A DNA stretch of 64,000 bases from Bacillus dicomae (GCF_006494425.1 NZ_VHIV01000002.1:1-64000); one strand, 5' to 3'; counted from the first letter of the stretch, positions 8,742-18,824 are shown. Notes: generated by a model from the letters alone, not told the origin. A program made the numbers and translations.

Positions 8742-10679
8742 TTGAGTGTAATAAATTGTGAAGAAGTGAAACGAGATGAGTTTCATACAGAAAAGTACTA
8801 TGACAGTTATAACATCTTTGGCGCACATGTTGTGACGGAAGATGAGGTGCGAGGTGTACGATTTACAGTATGGGCTCCTCATGCGAAAGCAATGAGTGTT
8901 GTTGGAGATTTTAATGAATGGGATTATGAGCAACATAAGATGCTACAAGTGACAGAAGAAGGAATTTGGTCCTTGTTTATACCGCATATTGAAGAAAGAG
9001 AAATATATAAATATGCGATTGAAACGATGGTTGGTGACGTCATTCTTAAGGCGGATCCGTATGCTGTGTATGCAGAAGTAAGACCGAATACGGCATCTGT
9101 AGTTTTTGATATAAAGGGATACGAATGGAATGATAAAAACTGGAATCGTAAGAAAAAGAAAAAATCGGTTTATAAAGAAGCGATGACGGTTTATGAATTA
9201 CATTTCGGTTCTTGGAAAAAGAAAGAAGACGGAACACTGTATTCTTACAAGGAAATGGCAGAAGAACTCATTCCTTATGTGGTGGAACATCAATTTACAC
9301 ATATTGAAATTATGCCGCTTGTTGAGCATCCATATGATCGTTCTTGGGGATACCAAGGGACGGGATATTATGCAGCAACGAGTAGATTCGGCACGCCACA
9401 TGATTTGATGCATTTTGTCGATGAATGTCATAAATATGGAATCGGTGTCATTTTAGATTGGGTGCCGGGGCATTTTTGTAAAGATGCTCACGGTTTATAT
9501 TTGTTTGATGGGACACCGACTTATGAATATAAAGATAAAGATGTGCAAGAAAATCCAGTATGGGGAACTGTTAATTTTGATTTAGGAAAGAGGGAAGTAC
9601 GTAATTTCTTAATTTCAAATGCGTTATTTTGGATGAGGTATTTCCATATTGACGGTTTTAGGGTGGATGCAGTTGCGAATATGCTGTACTGGAATAAAGA
9701 AGGTCAGGAGCAAAGTAATGAGCACGCTGTTTCATTTTTACGAGAGTTAAATGAAGCGGTGTTTGCAGAAGATGAAGATTTTCTTATGACAGCAGAAGAT
9801 TCAACAGCTTGGCCACTTGTAACAGCCCCAACGTATGAAGGTGGGCTTGGATTCAATTACAAATGGAACATGGGCTGGATGAATGATGTGCTGAAGTATA
9901 TGGAGTGTGCGCCTGAGTACAGGAAGTATATTCATGAGAAAATGACATTCTCTTTAATATATGCTTACTCTGAAAATTTCATATTACCGCTTTCTCATGA
10001 TGAAGTCGTTCATGGGAAAAAGTCGTTATTAAATAAAATGCCAGGAGATTACTGGGATAAGTTTGCTCAACTTCGTTTATTATATGGATATTTCTTTACT
10101 CACCCAGGAAAGAAATTACTTTTCATGGGAGGAGAATTCGGGCAGTTTGATGAGTGGAAAGACCTTGAAGATTTAGATTGGAATTTACATGATTTTGAAA
10201 TGCATCGTTATATGCATGATTACTTTAAAGAGCTCATAGCATTGTATAAGCGCTCCAAACCACTTTGGCAGCTTGATCATTCGCCTGAAGGATTTCAGTG
10301 GATTGATGCTAATAATCATGAGCAAAGTATTTTCTCATTTATCCGCCAAGGGGATAAACAAGAAGATGCGTTAGTTGTCGTATGTAATTTTACGAAAGCT
10401 ACATATGAAAACTATAAAGTAGGCGTACCAGATTTCGAGTATTATAACGAGATTTTAAATAGTGATGCGGAGCAATATGGCGGATCGGGGCAAGTGAATA
10501 AGAAACGTCTGAAGACAATTCAAGAACCGTATCATAATCAAGCAGCACATGTAGAAATTACAATTCCACCATTTGGCGTATCCATATTACGACCAGTGAA
10601 GACGAGAAAGGGGAGCAAAAAACAAGATGGCTCAAAAACAAAAGTGCGTAGCAATGTTACTAGCAGGGGGAAAAGGTAG
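8742..10679 (+). CDS. glgB: 1,4-alpha-glucan branching enzyme
   Basis: Introduces alpha-1,6 branches into glycogen. I place the start at TTG 8742, preceded at the right distance by GTGAGGTG, giving 645 residues, the usual length. The 42 codons upstream in the same frame are lysine/phenylalanine-rich and not conserved-looking. The N-terminal CBM48 region ([22 protein letters not shown], ~38-60) is followed by a GH13 barrel: [11 protein letters not shown], nucleophile Asp309 (DGFRVDA), acid/base Glu352 (TAEDST) and Asp420 ([10 protein letters not shown]). It is the first gene of glgBCDAP. Its last 53 bp overlap glgC in another frame, and its basic tail ([16 protein letters not shown]) comes from that overlap. 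Confidence 0.95.
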   Translation: MSVINCEEVKRDEFHTEKYYDSYNIFGAHVVTEDEVRGVRFTVWAPHAKAMSVVGDFNEWDYEQHKMLQVTEEGIWSLFIPHIEEREIYKYAIETMVGDVILKADPYAVYAEVRPNTASVVFDIKGYEWNDKNWNRKKKKKSVYKEAMTVYELHFGSWKKKEDGTLYSYKEMAEELIPYVVEHQFTHIEIMPLVEHPYDRSWGYQGTGYYAATSRFGTPHDLMHFVDECHKYGIGVILDWVPGHFCKDAHGLYLFDGTPTYEYKDKDVQENPVWGTVNFDLGKREVRNFLISNALFWMRYFHIDGFRVDAVANMLYWNKEGQEQSNEHAVSFLRELNEAVFAEDEDFLMTAEDSTAWPLVTAPTYEGGLGFNYKWNMGWMNDVLKYMECAPEYRKYIHEKMTFSLIYAYSENFILPLSHDEVVHGKKSLLNKMPGDYWDKFAQLRLLYGYFFTHPGKKLLFMGGEFGQFDEWKDLEDLDWNLHDFEMHRYMHDYFKELIALYKRSKPLWQLDHSPEGFQWIDANNHEQSIFSFIRQGDKQEDALVVVCNFTKATYENYKVGVPDFEYYNEILNSDAEQYGGSGQVNKKRLKTIQEPYHNQAAHVEITIPPFGVSILRPVKTRKGSKKQDGSKTKVRSNVTSRGKR

Positions 10680-11757
10680 TCGATTAAGTGCATTAACAAA
10701 AAATTTAGCCAAGCCAGCTGTTCCATTTGGTGGTAAATATCGCATTATTGATTTTACGCTAAGTAACTGCGCGAATTCTGGTATTGAAACGGTTGGGATT
10801 TTAACGCAATATCAACCACTAGAACTTCATAATTATATCGGAATCGGCAATGCGTGGGATTTAGACCGAGTAAGCGGTGGAGTCACAGTATTACCTCCTT
10901 ATGCGGAGTCTTCAGGTGTGAAGTGGTACACAGGTACGGCAAGTGCCATTTATCAAAACTTAAACTATTTAAGTCAATATGAACCAGAGCATGTCCTGAT
11001 TTTATCAGGCGACCATATTTATAAAATGGATTACAGTAAAATGCTAGATTACCATATTGAGAAAGAAGCGGACGTTTCGATTTCTGTTATTGAAGTGCCT
11101 TGGGATGAAGCGAGTCGCTTTGGCATTATGAATACGAATGAAGAGATGGAGATTGTTGAATTTGAAGAGAAACCGCAATTTCCAAGAAGTAATCTTGCAT
11201 CAATGGGAATTTATATTTTTAACTGGGCAATTTTGAAAGAGTATTTAGAGATGGATGCAAGAAATCCTGAATCTAGTAATGATTTCGGAAAAGATGTACT
11301 TCCGCTTTTATTAGATGAAGGGAAGAAGTTAATGGCGTATCCGTTTGAAGGATATTGGAAAGATGTTGGAACAGTGAAGAGCTTATGGGAAGCGAATATG
11401 GATTTACTGCGCGATGAAACATCACTGAATTTAAACGATCGTAATTGGCGTATTTATTCTGTCAATCCAAATGAGCCGCCTCAATATATTGCTGAAAAGG
11501 CAAAAGTAGAAGAATCACTTATTAACGAAGGATGCGTCATTGAAGGGGACGTGAAGCATTCTGTCTTATTCCAAGGGGTGACGGTGGAAGAAGGTAGTAT
11601 GGTTATTGATTCTGTCGTTATGCCAGGAGCGAAGATTGGTAAAAATGTTGTGATTGAAAGAGCAATCGTTGGATCGGAAATGGTTATTGAAGATGGAACA
11701 ATCATTCGTCCAGAAAAAAATGTTGACGATGTAGTACTCATTGCTGAAGGGAAATAG
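10627..11757 (+). CDS. glgC: Glucose-1-phosphate adenylyltransferase, catalytic subunit
   Basis: Makes ADP-glucose from glucose 1-phosphate and ATP, the committed step of glycogen synthesis. The 376 residues include the nucleotidyltransferase motif [29 protein letters not shown] (11-39), the '[10 protein letters not shown]' Mg/nucleotide motif, 'FEEKPQFP', '[18 protein letters not shown]' and a left-handed beta-helix C-terminus. The start overlaps glgB by 53 bp with AAGGGGAG 12 bp before the ATG, implying translational coupling. As in other bacilli it probably works as a heteromer with the GlgD-like protein that follows. Confidence 0.96.
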   Translation: MAQKQKCVAMLLAGGKGSRLSALTKNLAKPAVPFGGKYRIIDFTLSNCANSGIETVGILTQYQPLELHNYIGIGNAWDLDRVSGGVTVLPPYAESSGVKWYTGTASAIYQNLNYLSQYEPEHVLILSGDHIYKMDYSKMLDYHIEKEADVSISVIEVPWDEASRFGIMNTNEEMEIVEFEEKPQFPRSNLASMGIYIFNWAILKEYLEMDARNPESSNDFGKDVLPLLLDEGKKLMAYPFEGYWKDVGTVKSLWEANMDLLRDETSLNLNDRNWRIYSVNPNEPPQYIAEKAKVEESLINEGCVIEGDVKHSVLFQGVTVEEGSMVIDSVVMPGAKIGKNVVIERAIVGSEMVIEDGTIIRPEKNVDDVVLIAEGK

Positions 11758-11775
11758 AAAAGGGGGATGAAATGA

Positions 11776-12810
11776 ATGGGAGAAAAAATGTTAGGAATTA
11801 TTAATGCAACGGGAAGTTTTCCTTCCTTAAAGAAAGTAACAGGGCATCGTTCACTAGCGGCGTTACCGTTTGGGGGCCGTTATCGACTCATTGATTTCAT
11901 GCTTTCAAATATGGTGAATTCTAATATTCATAGTGTGGCAGTTTTTACAAGCCATAAAAACCGTTCACTAATGGACCATGTTGGTTCAGGAAAACAGTGG
12001 GATTTAGATAGAAAACGAGACGGGCTGTTTTTATTCCCACCAAATTGCCAATGTGACCAAGATGAATTTGGATCTTTTGCACATTTTAGAAGACATATTG
12101 ATTATTTTCTAAGAGCCAGAGAAGAGTATGTCGTTATTACGAATAGCCATCTCGTAACAGCATTAAATTTTCAAGCGGTGTTAGAGCGACATATACATAC
12201 GTCAGCTGATATTACTGAAGTTTGTCATGAAGGGGTTTCGCTTCAAACATACGTGTTAAAGAAACAATTATTGTTAGATCTATTTGAGTCATATAAAGAT
12301 GTGGAACAATATAGCTTATTCGATGTAGTGAAAGAAAAGCGCGGAAAATCACTACATATTGCTACATATGAGCATACAGGATATGTAGCCATTATTGATT
12401 CGATTGAAAGTTACTATAAACATAGCTTAGAAATTTTGCAACCTGCTATTTGGAAGCAATTATTTAAGAAAGAAGCACCAATCTTTACGAAAGTAAAAGA
12501 TGAACCACCAACTCGTTACTTAAAGGGTGCAGCTGTGAAAAATACAATGATTGCAAACGGCAGTATTATTGAAGGTGAAGTAGAAAATAGTGTTGTTTCC
12601 CGTTCTGTTAAAATTGGGAAAGGTTCAATTGTTCGTAATAGCATTATTATGCAAAAGAGCCAAATTGGAGATAACTGTATAATAGACGGTGTTATTATTG
12701 ATAAAGACGTGAAAATTGGTGATGGTGTTGTACTAAAAGGAAACGCCGATGAGCCATACGTTATCGAAAAAGGAAGCGTTCAAAACAGTACGATTAATAG
12801 TTATTCTTAA
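11776..12810 (+). CDS. glgD: Glucose-1-phosphate adenylyltransferase regulatory subunit
   Basis: A 344-residue GlgC paralogue. It keeps the fold (INATGSFPSLKKVTGHRSLAALPFGGRYRLIDFMLSNM and a C-terminal beta-helix of I-G-N-x repeats) but the glycine-rich nucleotide loop GGKGSRL of GlgC is replaced by ATGSFPSL. The expected lysine after it is shifted and the SGDH motif reads TNSHL. It is therefore likely to be catalytically weak and to modulate GlgC. It starts 18 bp after glgC behind AGGGGGATGA. The start could also be the internal ATG four codons on (MLGIINATG). Confidence 0.93.
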   Translation: MGEKMLGIINATGSFPSLKKVTGHRSLAALPFGGRYRLIDFMLSNMVNSNIHSVAVFTSHKNRSLMDHVGSGKQWDLDRKRDGLFLFPPNCQCDQDEFGSFAHFRRHIDYFLRAREEYVVITNSHLVTALNFQAVLERHIHTSADITEVCHEGVSLQTYVLKKQLLLDLFESYKDVEQYSLFDVVKEKRGKSLHIATYEHTGYVAIIDSIESYYKHSLEILQPAIWKQLFKKEAPIFTKVKDEPPTRYLKGAAVKNTMIANGSIIEGEVENSVVSRSVKIGKGSIVRNSIIMQKSQIGDNCIIDGVIIDKDVKIGDGVVLKGNADEPYVIEKGSVQNSTINSYS

Positions 12811-12811
12811 G

Positions 12812-12850
12812 AAATCAGTGGGGGTTTTTCCTCCACTGATTCAAGTTTTA
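12812..12850 (-). repeat. Partial bcr1 (right-end hairpin only)
   Basis: AATCAGTGGGGG / CCTCCACTGATT arms match the small inverted repeat of the bcr1 right half, in reverse orientation, without the rest of the element. It sits between glgD and glgA inside the operon and would fold in the glg mRNA as a processing or attenuation hairpin. Confidence 0.65.
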
Positions 12851-12878
12851 ATTCAAATGAAAACTCGAAGGGAGGAAG

Positions 12879-12911
12879 CTGCAAGGAAAGGAGTATAAGC
12901 TTTTCGTGCAG
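12879..12911 (+). promoter_or_regulatory. Hairpin holding the glgA ribosome-binding site
   Basis: The 12-nt arms CTGCAAGGAAAG (12879-12890) and CTTTTCGTGCAG (12900-12911) pair with one mismatch and one wobble. The Shine-Dalgarno AAAGGAG lies across the upper stem and loop, and the last stem base is the G of the GTG start. Linear spacing from Shine-Dalgarno to start is 17 nt, too long, so folding may set the spacing or gate translation. Confidence 0.45.
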
Positions 12912-14353
12912 TGGGACAACAAGTGAATATTTTATTTGCAGTATCAGAATGTGTACCATTTGTTAAATCGGGAGGATTAGCTGATGTAGCAGGTGCGCTC
13001 CCAAAAGAGCTGAAAAAATTAGGTGTGGACGTTCGTATTATACTTCCAAACTACAGTCTTATTCCGCAAAAGTTAAGAGATGGATGTACGCTACATAAAG
13101 TAATTAACATCCCTCTTGGGTGGAGAAACCAATATTGCGGAATTTTAAAAGGTGAGCAAGACGGGATTACGTATTACTTAATAGATAATGAATATTATTT
13201 TAAGAGGGATTCTTTATACGGTCATTATGATGATGGAGAGCGTTTTTCTTATTTTTCGAAAGCAGTTTTAGAGTGTATTCCGCATCTTGATTTCGAAGTG
13301 GATGTTCTTCATAGCCACGATTGGCATACAGCTATGGTTAATTTCTTACTACGTGAAAAGTATCAAGATAATCCATTATATGAGCATATTAAAACGGTAT
13401 ATACGATTCATAACTTGCAGTTCCAAGGTGTATTTCCTCCTGAAGTGATGTACGACTTGTTAGAGCTTGGCGATGAATATTTCCATAGTGAGCAGCTAGA
13501 GTTTTATGGAAATGTGAATTTTATGAAGGGTGGCATTATCGCTTCTGATCAAATTACAGCGGTTAGCCCGACATATAAAGAGGAAATTCAATATGAGTTT
13601 TTCGGTGAAAAGTTAGATGGATTACTGCGAAAATATAATGATAAGCTTAGCGGCATTGTAAATGGAATTGATACGAGCGTATATAATCCAGAAACGGATT
13701 CGTATATTACTGCTCAGTATGATGCGGAGTCATTATATGAAAAGAATGAAAATAAACGCGCATTGCAGCGTTATTTTGGTTTGCCAGAAAAAGAAGATAC
13801 ACCAATTATTTCAATGGTAACGAGATTAACGAAGCAAAAAGGTCTTGATTTAGTACGTACTGTATTCCGCGAAATAATGGAAGAAGATGTACAATGTATT
13901 ATTTTAGGATCAGGCGATTCTGAATATGAGCAATTCTTTGAGTGGATGGCATATGAGTATCCTGAGAAGGTAAAAGTGTATATCGGATTTAATGAGGAGT
14001 TAGCTCATCAAGTGTATGCGGGAAGTGATTTATTCTTAATGCCATCACTATTTGAACCGTGTGGACTTGGACAACTTATCGCATTAGCGTACGGTACAAT
14101 TCCAATTGTAAGAGAGACAGGTGGATTAAATGATACTGTACAATCTTATGACGAGGAAACTGGGGAAGGAAATGGTTTTAGTTTCACGAACTTTAATGCA
14201 CATGACATGTTGCACACGGTTCGCCGGGCGATTGAGTTTTATCATGATAAACCGGTATGGGAGCAGCTTGTAAAACAAGCGATGACGGAAGATTATAGCT
14301 GGGAGAAATCAGCTCTTGCCTATAAGGAATTGTATAAAAGTCTCATGGAATAA
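12911..14353 (+). CDS. glgA: Glycogen synthase (ADP-glucose-dependent)
   Basis: GT5 glycosyltransferase that extends alpha-1,4-glucan from ADP-glucose. It opens with the ADP-glucose-binding motif [17 protein letters not shown] (~18-34), then '[10 protein letters not shown]', '[14 protein letters not shown]', '[14 protein letters not shown]' and the C-terminal catalytic '[34 protein letters not shown]'. From GTG 12911 it has 480 residues; from GTG 12923 ([13 protein letters not shown]) it has 476, the length I recall for this group. An in-frame stop at 12896 excludes anything further upstream. The last codons lie 18 bp before glgP. Confidence 0.95.
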   Translation: MGQQVNILFAVSECVPFVKSGGLADVAGALPKELKKLGVDVRIILPNYSLIPQKLRDGCTLHKVINIPLGWRNQYCGILKGEQDGITYYLIDNEYYFKRDSLYGHYDDGERFSYFSKAVLECIPHLDFEVDVLHSHDWHTAMVNFLLREKYQDNPLYEHIKTVYTIHNLQFQGVFPPEVMYDLLELGDEYFHSEQLEFYGNVNFMKGGIIASDQITAVSPTYKEEIQYEFFGEKLDGLLRKYNDKLSGIVNGIDTSVYNPETDSYITAQYDAESLYEKNENKRALQRYFGLPEKEDTPIISMVTRLTKQKGLDLVRTVFREIMEEDVQCIILGSGDSEYEQFFEWMAYEYPEKVKVYIGFNEELAHQVYAGSDLFLMPSLFEPCGLGQLIALAYGTIPIVRETGGLNDTVQSYDEETGEGNGFSFTNFNAHDMLHTVRRAIEFYHDKPVWEQLVKQAMTEDYSWEKSALAYKELYKSLME

Positions 14354-14371
14354 CATGTAGGTGGTGAAGAA

Positions 14372-16780
14372 ATGTTTACTCATGTTGAAAGTTTCAAATC
14401 AGCTTTTCTAGAAAAGTTAGAAACGATGTATGGTAAAAGTTTCAAAGACTCTACAAATCGTGATCAATACAATACGCTTGGGTACATGGTGCGTGAGTAT
14501 ATGAATAGTCAATGGATTGCAACGAATGAAAGCTATCGGTCTGGAGAGCGAAAGCAAATGTATTACTTATCCATTGAGTTTTTACTTGGGCGTTTGCTTG
14601 GAAGTAACATATTAAATTTAGGCATCAGGGATGTATGTGAGCAAGGACTCTCTGAGCTTGGGATTTCGTTACAAGAATTAGAAGAGGTGGAAGCAGATGC
14701 GGGTCTTGGAAATGGTGGTCTTGGACGATTAGCAGCCTGTTTCCTTGATTCACTTGCATCTTTAAACTTACCTGGTCATGGATGTGGAATTCGTTACAAA
14801 CACGGCTTATTTGATCAAAAAATTGTTGATGGTTATCAAGTTGAATTTCCAGAACAGTGGCTTCTTCATGAAAACGTATGGGAAGTAAGAAGGCATGATC
14901 AAGCTGTAGAAGTAAGTTATTTCGGCAGTGTTGAACCGCTCTACATTGATGGACGTTTAGAATTCAGGCATACGAATGCAGAAGTAATTATGGCAGTACC
15001 ATATGACGTTCCAGTAGTAGGTTATGAGACGAGTACTGTAAATACACTCAGACTTTGGAATGCTGAACCAGTTCCTTTCCCGCAAAATTGCAAAGATATT
15101 TTGAAATATAAGCGTGAAACAGAGGCGGTATCGGAGTTTTTATATCCAGATGATACGCATGATGAGGGAAAAATACTTCGGTTGAAACAGCAGTATTTCC
15201 TCGTATCAGCAAGCTTGCAAAATATCGTTCGTATGCATAGAGAAAGATATGGTGACCTTCGTCAATTACATGAGAAAATTGCAATTCATATTAATGATAC
15301 ACATCCGGTTTTAGCGATTCCAGAACTGATGCGTATTTTATTAGATGAAGAAAAATTAGCATGGGAAGAGGCTTGGCACATAACAACGCAAACGATTTCT
15401 TATACGAATCATACGACGTTATCAGAGGCGCTTGAGAAGTGGCCAATTCACATTTTTAAACCGTTATTACCGAGAATTTATATGATTATTGAAGAGATTA
15501 ATGAACGTTTCTGTCATGAACTTTGGGAACGTTATCCATATGAATGGCATCGTATTGAAGAGATGGCGATTATTGCGCATGATCTTGTGAAAATGGCTCA
15601 TTTAGCAATTGTCGGTAGCCATAGCGTAAACGGTGTAGCAAAAATTCATACGGAAATTTTAAAGCAACGTGAAATGCGATTGTTTTATGAGTTTTATCCA
15701 GATAAATTTAATAATAAAACGAATGGAATCGCTCATAGACGCTGGTTGATGAAGGCGAATCCGCAGCTGACGAACCTTATTTCAGAGGCGATTGGAACAG
15801 AGTGGAAGAAAGAACCGATTAAGCTTCAAACGCTCCAACTAGTTCAACACGATGCGAGTTTCCAAGAGAAATTTGCAGAAGTAAAACAAGAGCGTAAAGA
15901 GATTTTAGCGGAGCGTATTCATAATACAATGGGGATTACAATTGATCCTAATTCTATTTTTGATGTGCAAGTAAAAAGACTGCATGCTTACAAACGACAA
16001 TTATTAAACGTTCTTCATATTTTATATTTGTATAACCGTTTGAAAGAGGATGCTAGTTTTACATTTTATCCGCGTACTTTTATCTTTGGGGCGAAAGCAT
16101 CACCTGGCTATTACTATGCGAAAAAAATTATTAAATTAATAAATGAACTTGCAAGGAAAGTGAATAGCGATCCGTACGTAAGTCAATATATGAAAGTTAT
16201 CTTTCTAGAAAACTATCGAGTGTCTTTAGCGGAAGATATATTCCCAGCGGCGGATGTAAGTGAGCAAATTTCCACTGCGAGTAAAGAAGCATCAGGAACA
16301 GGTAATATGAAATTTATGATGAATGGTGCGATTACACTCGGCACGTTAGATGGAGCGAATATCGAAATAAGAGATAGAGTCGGTGATGATAACTGTTTCA
16401 TTTTCGGCTTAACGGCGGAAGAAGTTCTTCATTATTATCAAAATGGTGGATATCGTGCAAGTGATTATTATCACCACAATATGCATATTAAAAAAGTAGT
16501 AGATCAGTTAACGAATGGTTTCTTTTCACATTCGGGAGCTGAATTTGAAGCGATTTATGATTCTCTCGTTATTCAAAATGATGAATATTTCGTTCTGCGG
16601 GATTTTGGTCCATATGCGGAAAGACAAGAAGCTGTCGGTAGAGCTTATGAAAACCGAACGAAGTGGCTAGAAATGTCGATTTTAAATATTGCACAATCTG
16701 GTCATTTTGCAAGTGATCGGACGATTTTACAGTATAGTAATGAAATTTGGGGTATTGGTAATACAGTTACACAGATTTAA
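14372..16780 (+). CDS. glgP: Glycogen phosphorylase
   Basis: Releases glucose 1-phosphate from glycogen with phosphate; requires pyridoxal phosphate. It has 802 residues, typical for bacillary GlgP. Motifs include 'EADAGLGNGGLGRLAACFLDSLASL' near 110, 'HINDTHPVLAIPELMRILLDE', 'VKRLHAYKRQLLN' and the PLP-lysine signature 'EASGTGNMKFMMNGAITLGTLDGANIEI'. It is the last gene of the operon, with GGTGGTGAAG before its ATG. A bcr1 copy begins 34 bp after its stop and probably forms the 3' end of the operon transcript. Confidence 0.96.
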   Translation: MFTHVESFKSAFLEKLETMYGKSFKDSTNRDQYNTLGYMVREYMNSQWIATNESYRSGERKQMYYLSIEFLLGRLLGSNILNLGIRDVCEQGLSELGISLQELEEVEADAGLGNGGLGRLAACFLDSLASLNLPGHGCGIRYKHGLFDQKIVDGYQVEFPEQWLLHENVWEVRRHDQAVEVSYFGSVEPLYIDGRLEFRHTNAEVIMAVPYDVPVVGYETSTVNTLRLWNAEPVPFPQNCKDILKYKRETEAVSEFLYPDDTHDEGKILRLKQQYFLVSASLQNIVRMHRERYGDLRQLHEKIAIHINDTHPVLAIPELMRILLDEEKLAWEEAWHITTQTISYTNHTTLSEALEKWPIHIFKPLLPRIYMIIEEINERFCHELWERYPYEWHRIEEMAIIAHDLVKMAHLAIVGSHSVNGVAKIHTEILKQREMRLFYEFYPDKFNNKTNGIAHRRWLMKANPQLTNLISEAIGTEWKKEPIKLQTLQLVQHDASFQEKFAEVKQERKEILAERIHNTMGITIDPNSIFDVQVKRLHAYKRQLLNVLHILYLYNRLKEDASFTFYPRTFIFGAKASPGYYYAKKIIKLINELARKVNSDPYVSQYMKVIFLENYRVSLAEDIFPAADVSEQISTASKEASGTGNMKFMMNGAITLGTLDGANIEIRDRVGDDNCFIFGLTAEEVLHYYQNGGYRASDYYHHNMHIKKVVDQLTNGFFSHSGAEFEAIYDSLVIQNDEYFVLRDFGPYAERQEAVGRAYENRTKWLEMSILNIAQSGHFASDRTILQYSNEIWGIGNTVTQI

Positions 16781-16813
16781 AGAGATTGCTACGTCGGAAA
16801 AGACTATATGAAG

Positions 16814-16970
16814 TTTATCCCGCTTTAATGGGCAGGAAGACCCCCACCTCAAAATTCAGCGAAAGCAAAGAAGTTAGGTGGGGGGCGGGCTGCCCATAAA
16901 AGTCCGATTGGTTCGACTAATAATCAGTGGGGGATGAAGAAAACCCCCACTGATTAAAGTCTCACTTTAT
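16814..16970 (+). repeat. bcr1 element, copy 2 (full length)
   Basis: 157 bp from TTTATCCCGCTTTAATGGGC to CACTTTAT, with TTTAT at both ends (16814-16818 and 16966-16970) and both internal inverted repeats intact. It lies downstream of glgP. Its right end directly abuts an inverted piece of the 41-bp-period repeat. Confidence 0.9.
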
Positions 16971-17014
16971 ATCAGCGATTTTTAAGCTATATCGATTTAC
17001 CGACAAAAATTGCC
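16971..17014 (-). repeat. Partial 41-bp-period repeat, inverted
   Basis: Read on the minus strand this is GTCGGTAAATCGATATAgctTAAAAATCGCTGATAT, the first unit of the repeat family. It breaks off exactly at the TTTAT end of bcr1, so bcr1 may have landed in this repeat. Confidence 0.6.
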
Positions 17015-17024
17015 ACTAATAAAT

Positions 17025-17060
17025 AAACCGAGCTTAATCTCATTAAGCTCGGTTTTCTTT
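17025..17060. terminator. Bidirectional terminator
   Basis: The stem AAACCGAGCTTAAT/ATTAAGCTCGGTTT with a 3-nt loop has T-rich flanks on both strands. It ends the small minus-strand gene at 17067-17201. Confidence 0.8.
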
Positions 17061-17066
17061 TTTTGC

Positions 17067-17201
17067 TTAAGAAAGAAATGGGATAGTAGTATACATGATA
17101 CCTGTTCCACCATATTCTCCTGTCGCAAAGTATGAAAATGTAAAGAAACCTGTAAACGAAAAAATTACAATGAGTAAAAGTGAAAAGATAAATTTTAGCA
17201 T
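17067..17201 (-). CDS. Small single-span membrane protein
   Basis: A 44-residue open frame, MLKFIFSLLLIVIFSFTGFFTF.. ending GGTGIMYTTIPFLS. It has one hydrophobic helix (about residues 3-25) and a short polar/aromatic tail. GAGGGG lies 7 nt before the ATG, and a strong terminator follows the stop. I recognise no family. The good ribosome site plus terminator argue that it is real; a longer overlapping minus-strand frame (16987-17232) lacks a ribosome site and is rejected. Confidence 0.6.
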   Translation of the reverse strand: MLKFIFSLLLIVIFSFTGFFTFSYFATGEYGGTGIMYTTIPFLS

Positions 17202-17277
17202 GTAAGGTCCCCTCATCCAAAAGTAAATTCATATATTATTATAGTATGAAGATATTTAATTTCCAATTGTTTACTGG

Positions 17278-18000
17278 TTAAAAATGAGAAGTCAGACATG
17301 TTTTGTATGTTGTAATGGAGTGATTATTTGTAATAGATTTTGTATTTTTTGTAAAAGCCATGTTGTGATGAACATGTGCATATTCCCAGTCTTGTTCATT
17401 AAAATGGACATTGCGCGGAGGGAGAAGAGGAACGACATCAAATAAATTAACAAAACGAAAGCTACTAGCTACTTGTAGTTTATAGTAATTACGAAATGCA
17501 ATATCGCCCACTTTTGGAGAGGCAAATGTATAAAGACCGTATTGTGCGAAGGCGGTGTTGATACGCGCATCGAGTATATGTAGTGTAGCGAGCGCGCCGC
17601 CTAAGCTATGACCTGTTGCAAGAAGTTTTTTATGGGCTGGTAGTGATACGAGCATATCCATAATAGAATCTCGGCAAGATTCATAAATGGAAAGAAAGCC
17701 GTTATGAACATTTCCGCTGTTTAAAGCATATGGATATGGTTTTTGATTAACGAGTGAATCGATGATCCAGTCTGTATCTGTTTGTGTCCCGCGAAAAGCT
17801 ACAATAATTGTATCTTCAGATTCTAGTATGAATCCGAACCATTCTGTCGTTTGAATGGTTTTTCCTTGAAAGCCTTGTACATATTGAAAACCATCTGGTA
17901 TTTCGAAAATCCCATTTTGTTTATATTGTTCATATGTTAACTCACAACAAGAAGCTAACAATATGGCAGTATCTTTATCAAAGGATAAAGGAGTACGCAT
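17278..18000 (-). CDS. Lipase family protein (class 3 alpha/beta-hydrolase)
   Basis: A 240-residue lipase_3 protein. The nucleophile elbow is GHSLGGALATLHILD (about 132-146), preceded by 'IIVAFRGTQTDTDWIIDSLVNQ' (oxyanion region) and followed by 'YTFASPKVGDIAFRNYY', where the catalytic Asp is expected nearby at 'FDVVPLLPPRN'. The catalytic His is probably in 'AHVHHNMAFTKN'. There is no signal peptide, so it is probably cytoplasmic or peripheral. AAGGAGGG precedes the ATG. Monocistronic on the minus strand; substrate unknown. Confidence 0.85.
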   Translation of the reverse strand: MRTPLSFDKDTAILLASCCELTYEQYKQNGIFEIPDGFQYVQGFQGKTIQTTEWFGFILESEDTIIVAFRGTQTDTDWIIDSLVNQKPYPYALNSGNVHNGFLSIYESCRDSIMDMLVSLPAHKKLLATGHSLGGALATLHILDARINTAFAQYGLYTFASPKVGDIAFRNYYKLQVASSFRFVNLFDVVPLLPPRNVHFNEQDWEYAHVHHNMAFTKNTKSITNNHSITTYKTCLTSHF

Positions 18001-18125
18001 TAAGGAAGCCCTCCTTACGAAAAGGTATAGTTCAATATATGCAGTGAGGTACTTGATTCATTCTTTTGAAAAAAAGCTTGAACCTACAGTTACGTGATGT
18101 GGATTATGAGGGCAAATAGCGGGAT

Positions 18126-18163
18126 AAAGAAAAAAGTATCCGTTGTATGAGGATACTTTTTCA
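18126..18163 (-). terminator. Terminator of the AhpD-like gene
   Basis: On the minus strand the stem GAAAAAGTATCC/GGATACTTTTTTC with a 9-nt loop and T-run lies directly after the stop of 18171-18824. Confidence 0.8.
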
Positions 18164-18170
18164 AATTTTT

Positions 18171-18824
18171 CTATTTTTGATAGCTTTCAATCATGTTAGC
18201 CATATGAGCATAGGCCCCACCTGCTCGTAAAGCAGCTGCAATTAAAATAGCTTCTGCTATTTCCTCTTTCGTTGCTCCGGCTTTTGTTGCAGACTTTGTA
18301 TGCACATCGATACAATATGGGCATTCTGTTGTATGTGCGATAGCGATAGCAATTAATTCTTTTAGTTTTTTGCTTAAAGTTCCTTCTTTCGTTGCTGCCA
18401 TGTTAAACTCCATAAATGCTGAAAAACCTTCAGGTGCAAATTGTTTTAGGTTTGCTACTTTTTGTAAATTTGATCGGCGATATAGTACATCGTCAGCGCC
18501 AGAATCTAATGCGTTTTGCATATGTGTACTATGTGTGATTGCGCCACCAGCTTCAACAGAAGCAACTACAAAAATGGCTTCTGTTAATTCTTCAAGGGAT
18601 GCACCAGCACGTTTTGCACTTACTGTATGTGCATCAATACAATATGGACATTCTGTTGCATGTGCTACTGCAACGGCAATGATTTCTTTTTCTTTCTTCG
18701 ATAAAGCACCTTCAGTCATAACTTGTCTACTAAACTTTTGAAATGCTTGAGCTTGTTCGGGTGCAAGTGTAGATAATTTTGATAAATGACGTAAATTTTC
18801 TTTTTGATATAAATTGTTAGACAT
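18171..18824 (-). CDS. Tandem carboxymuconolactone decarboxylase/AhpD-like protein
   Basis: A 217-residue protein of two CMD/AhpD repeats, each with the redox motif ECPYCI[D]xHT (CxxC then His three residues later). AhpD-type proteins reduce peroxides or disulphide carriers through this Cys pair; the double arrangement makes the protein its own dimer. I start at the second ATG (MSNNLYQKENL) because AAAGGA lies 9 nt before it, while the first ATG touches the ribosome site. It follows an Rrf2-type regulator on the same strand with a shared operator motif, suggesting control by that regulator. Confidence 0.87.
   Translation of the reverse strand: MSNNLYQKENLRHLSKLSTLAPEQAQAFQKFSRQVMTEGALSKKEKEIIAVAVAHATECPYCIDAHTVSAKRAGASLEELTEAIFVVASVEAGGAITHSTHMQNALDSGADDVLYRRSNLQKVANLKQFAPEGFSAFMEFNMAATKEGTLSKKLKELIAIAIAHTTECPYCIDVHTKSATKAGATKEEIAEAILIAAALRAGGAYAHMANMIESYQK

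Noticed and set aside
16987-17232. 81-codon minus-strand frame overlapping the 44-residue peptide gene
   Set aside because: It has no ribosome site and reads through the terminator stem and the repeat; the shorter frame is better supported.
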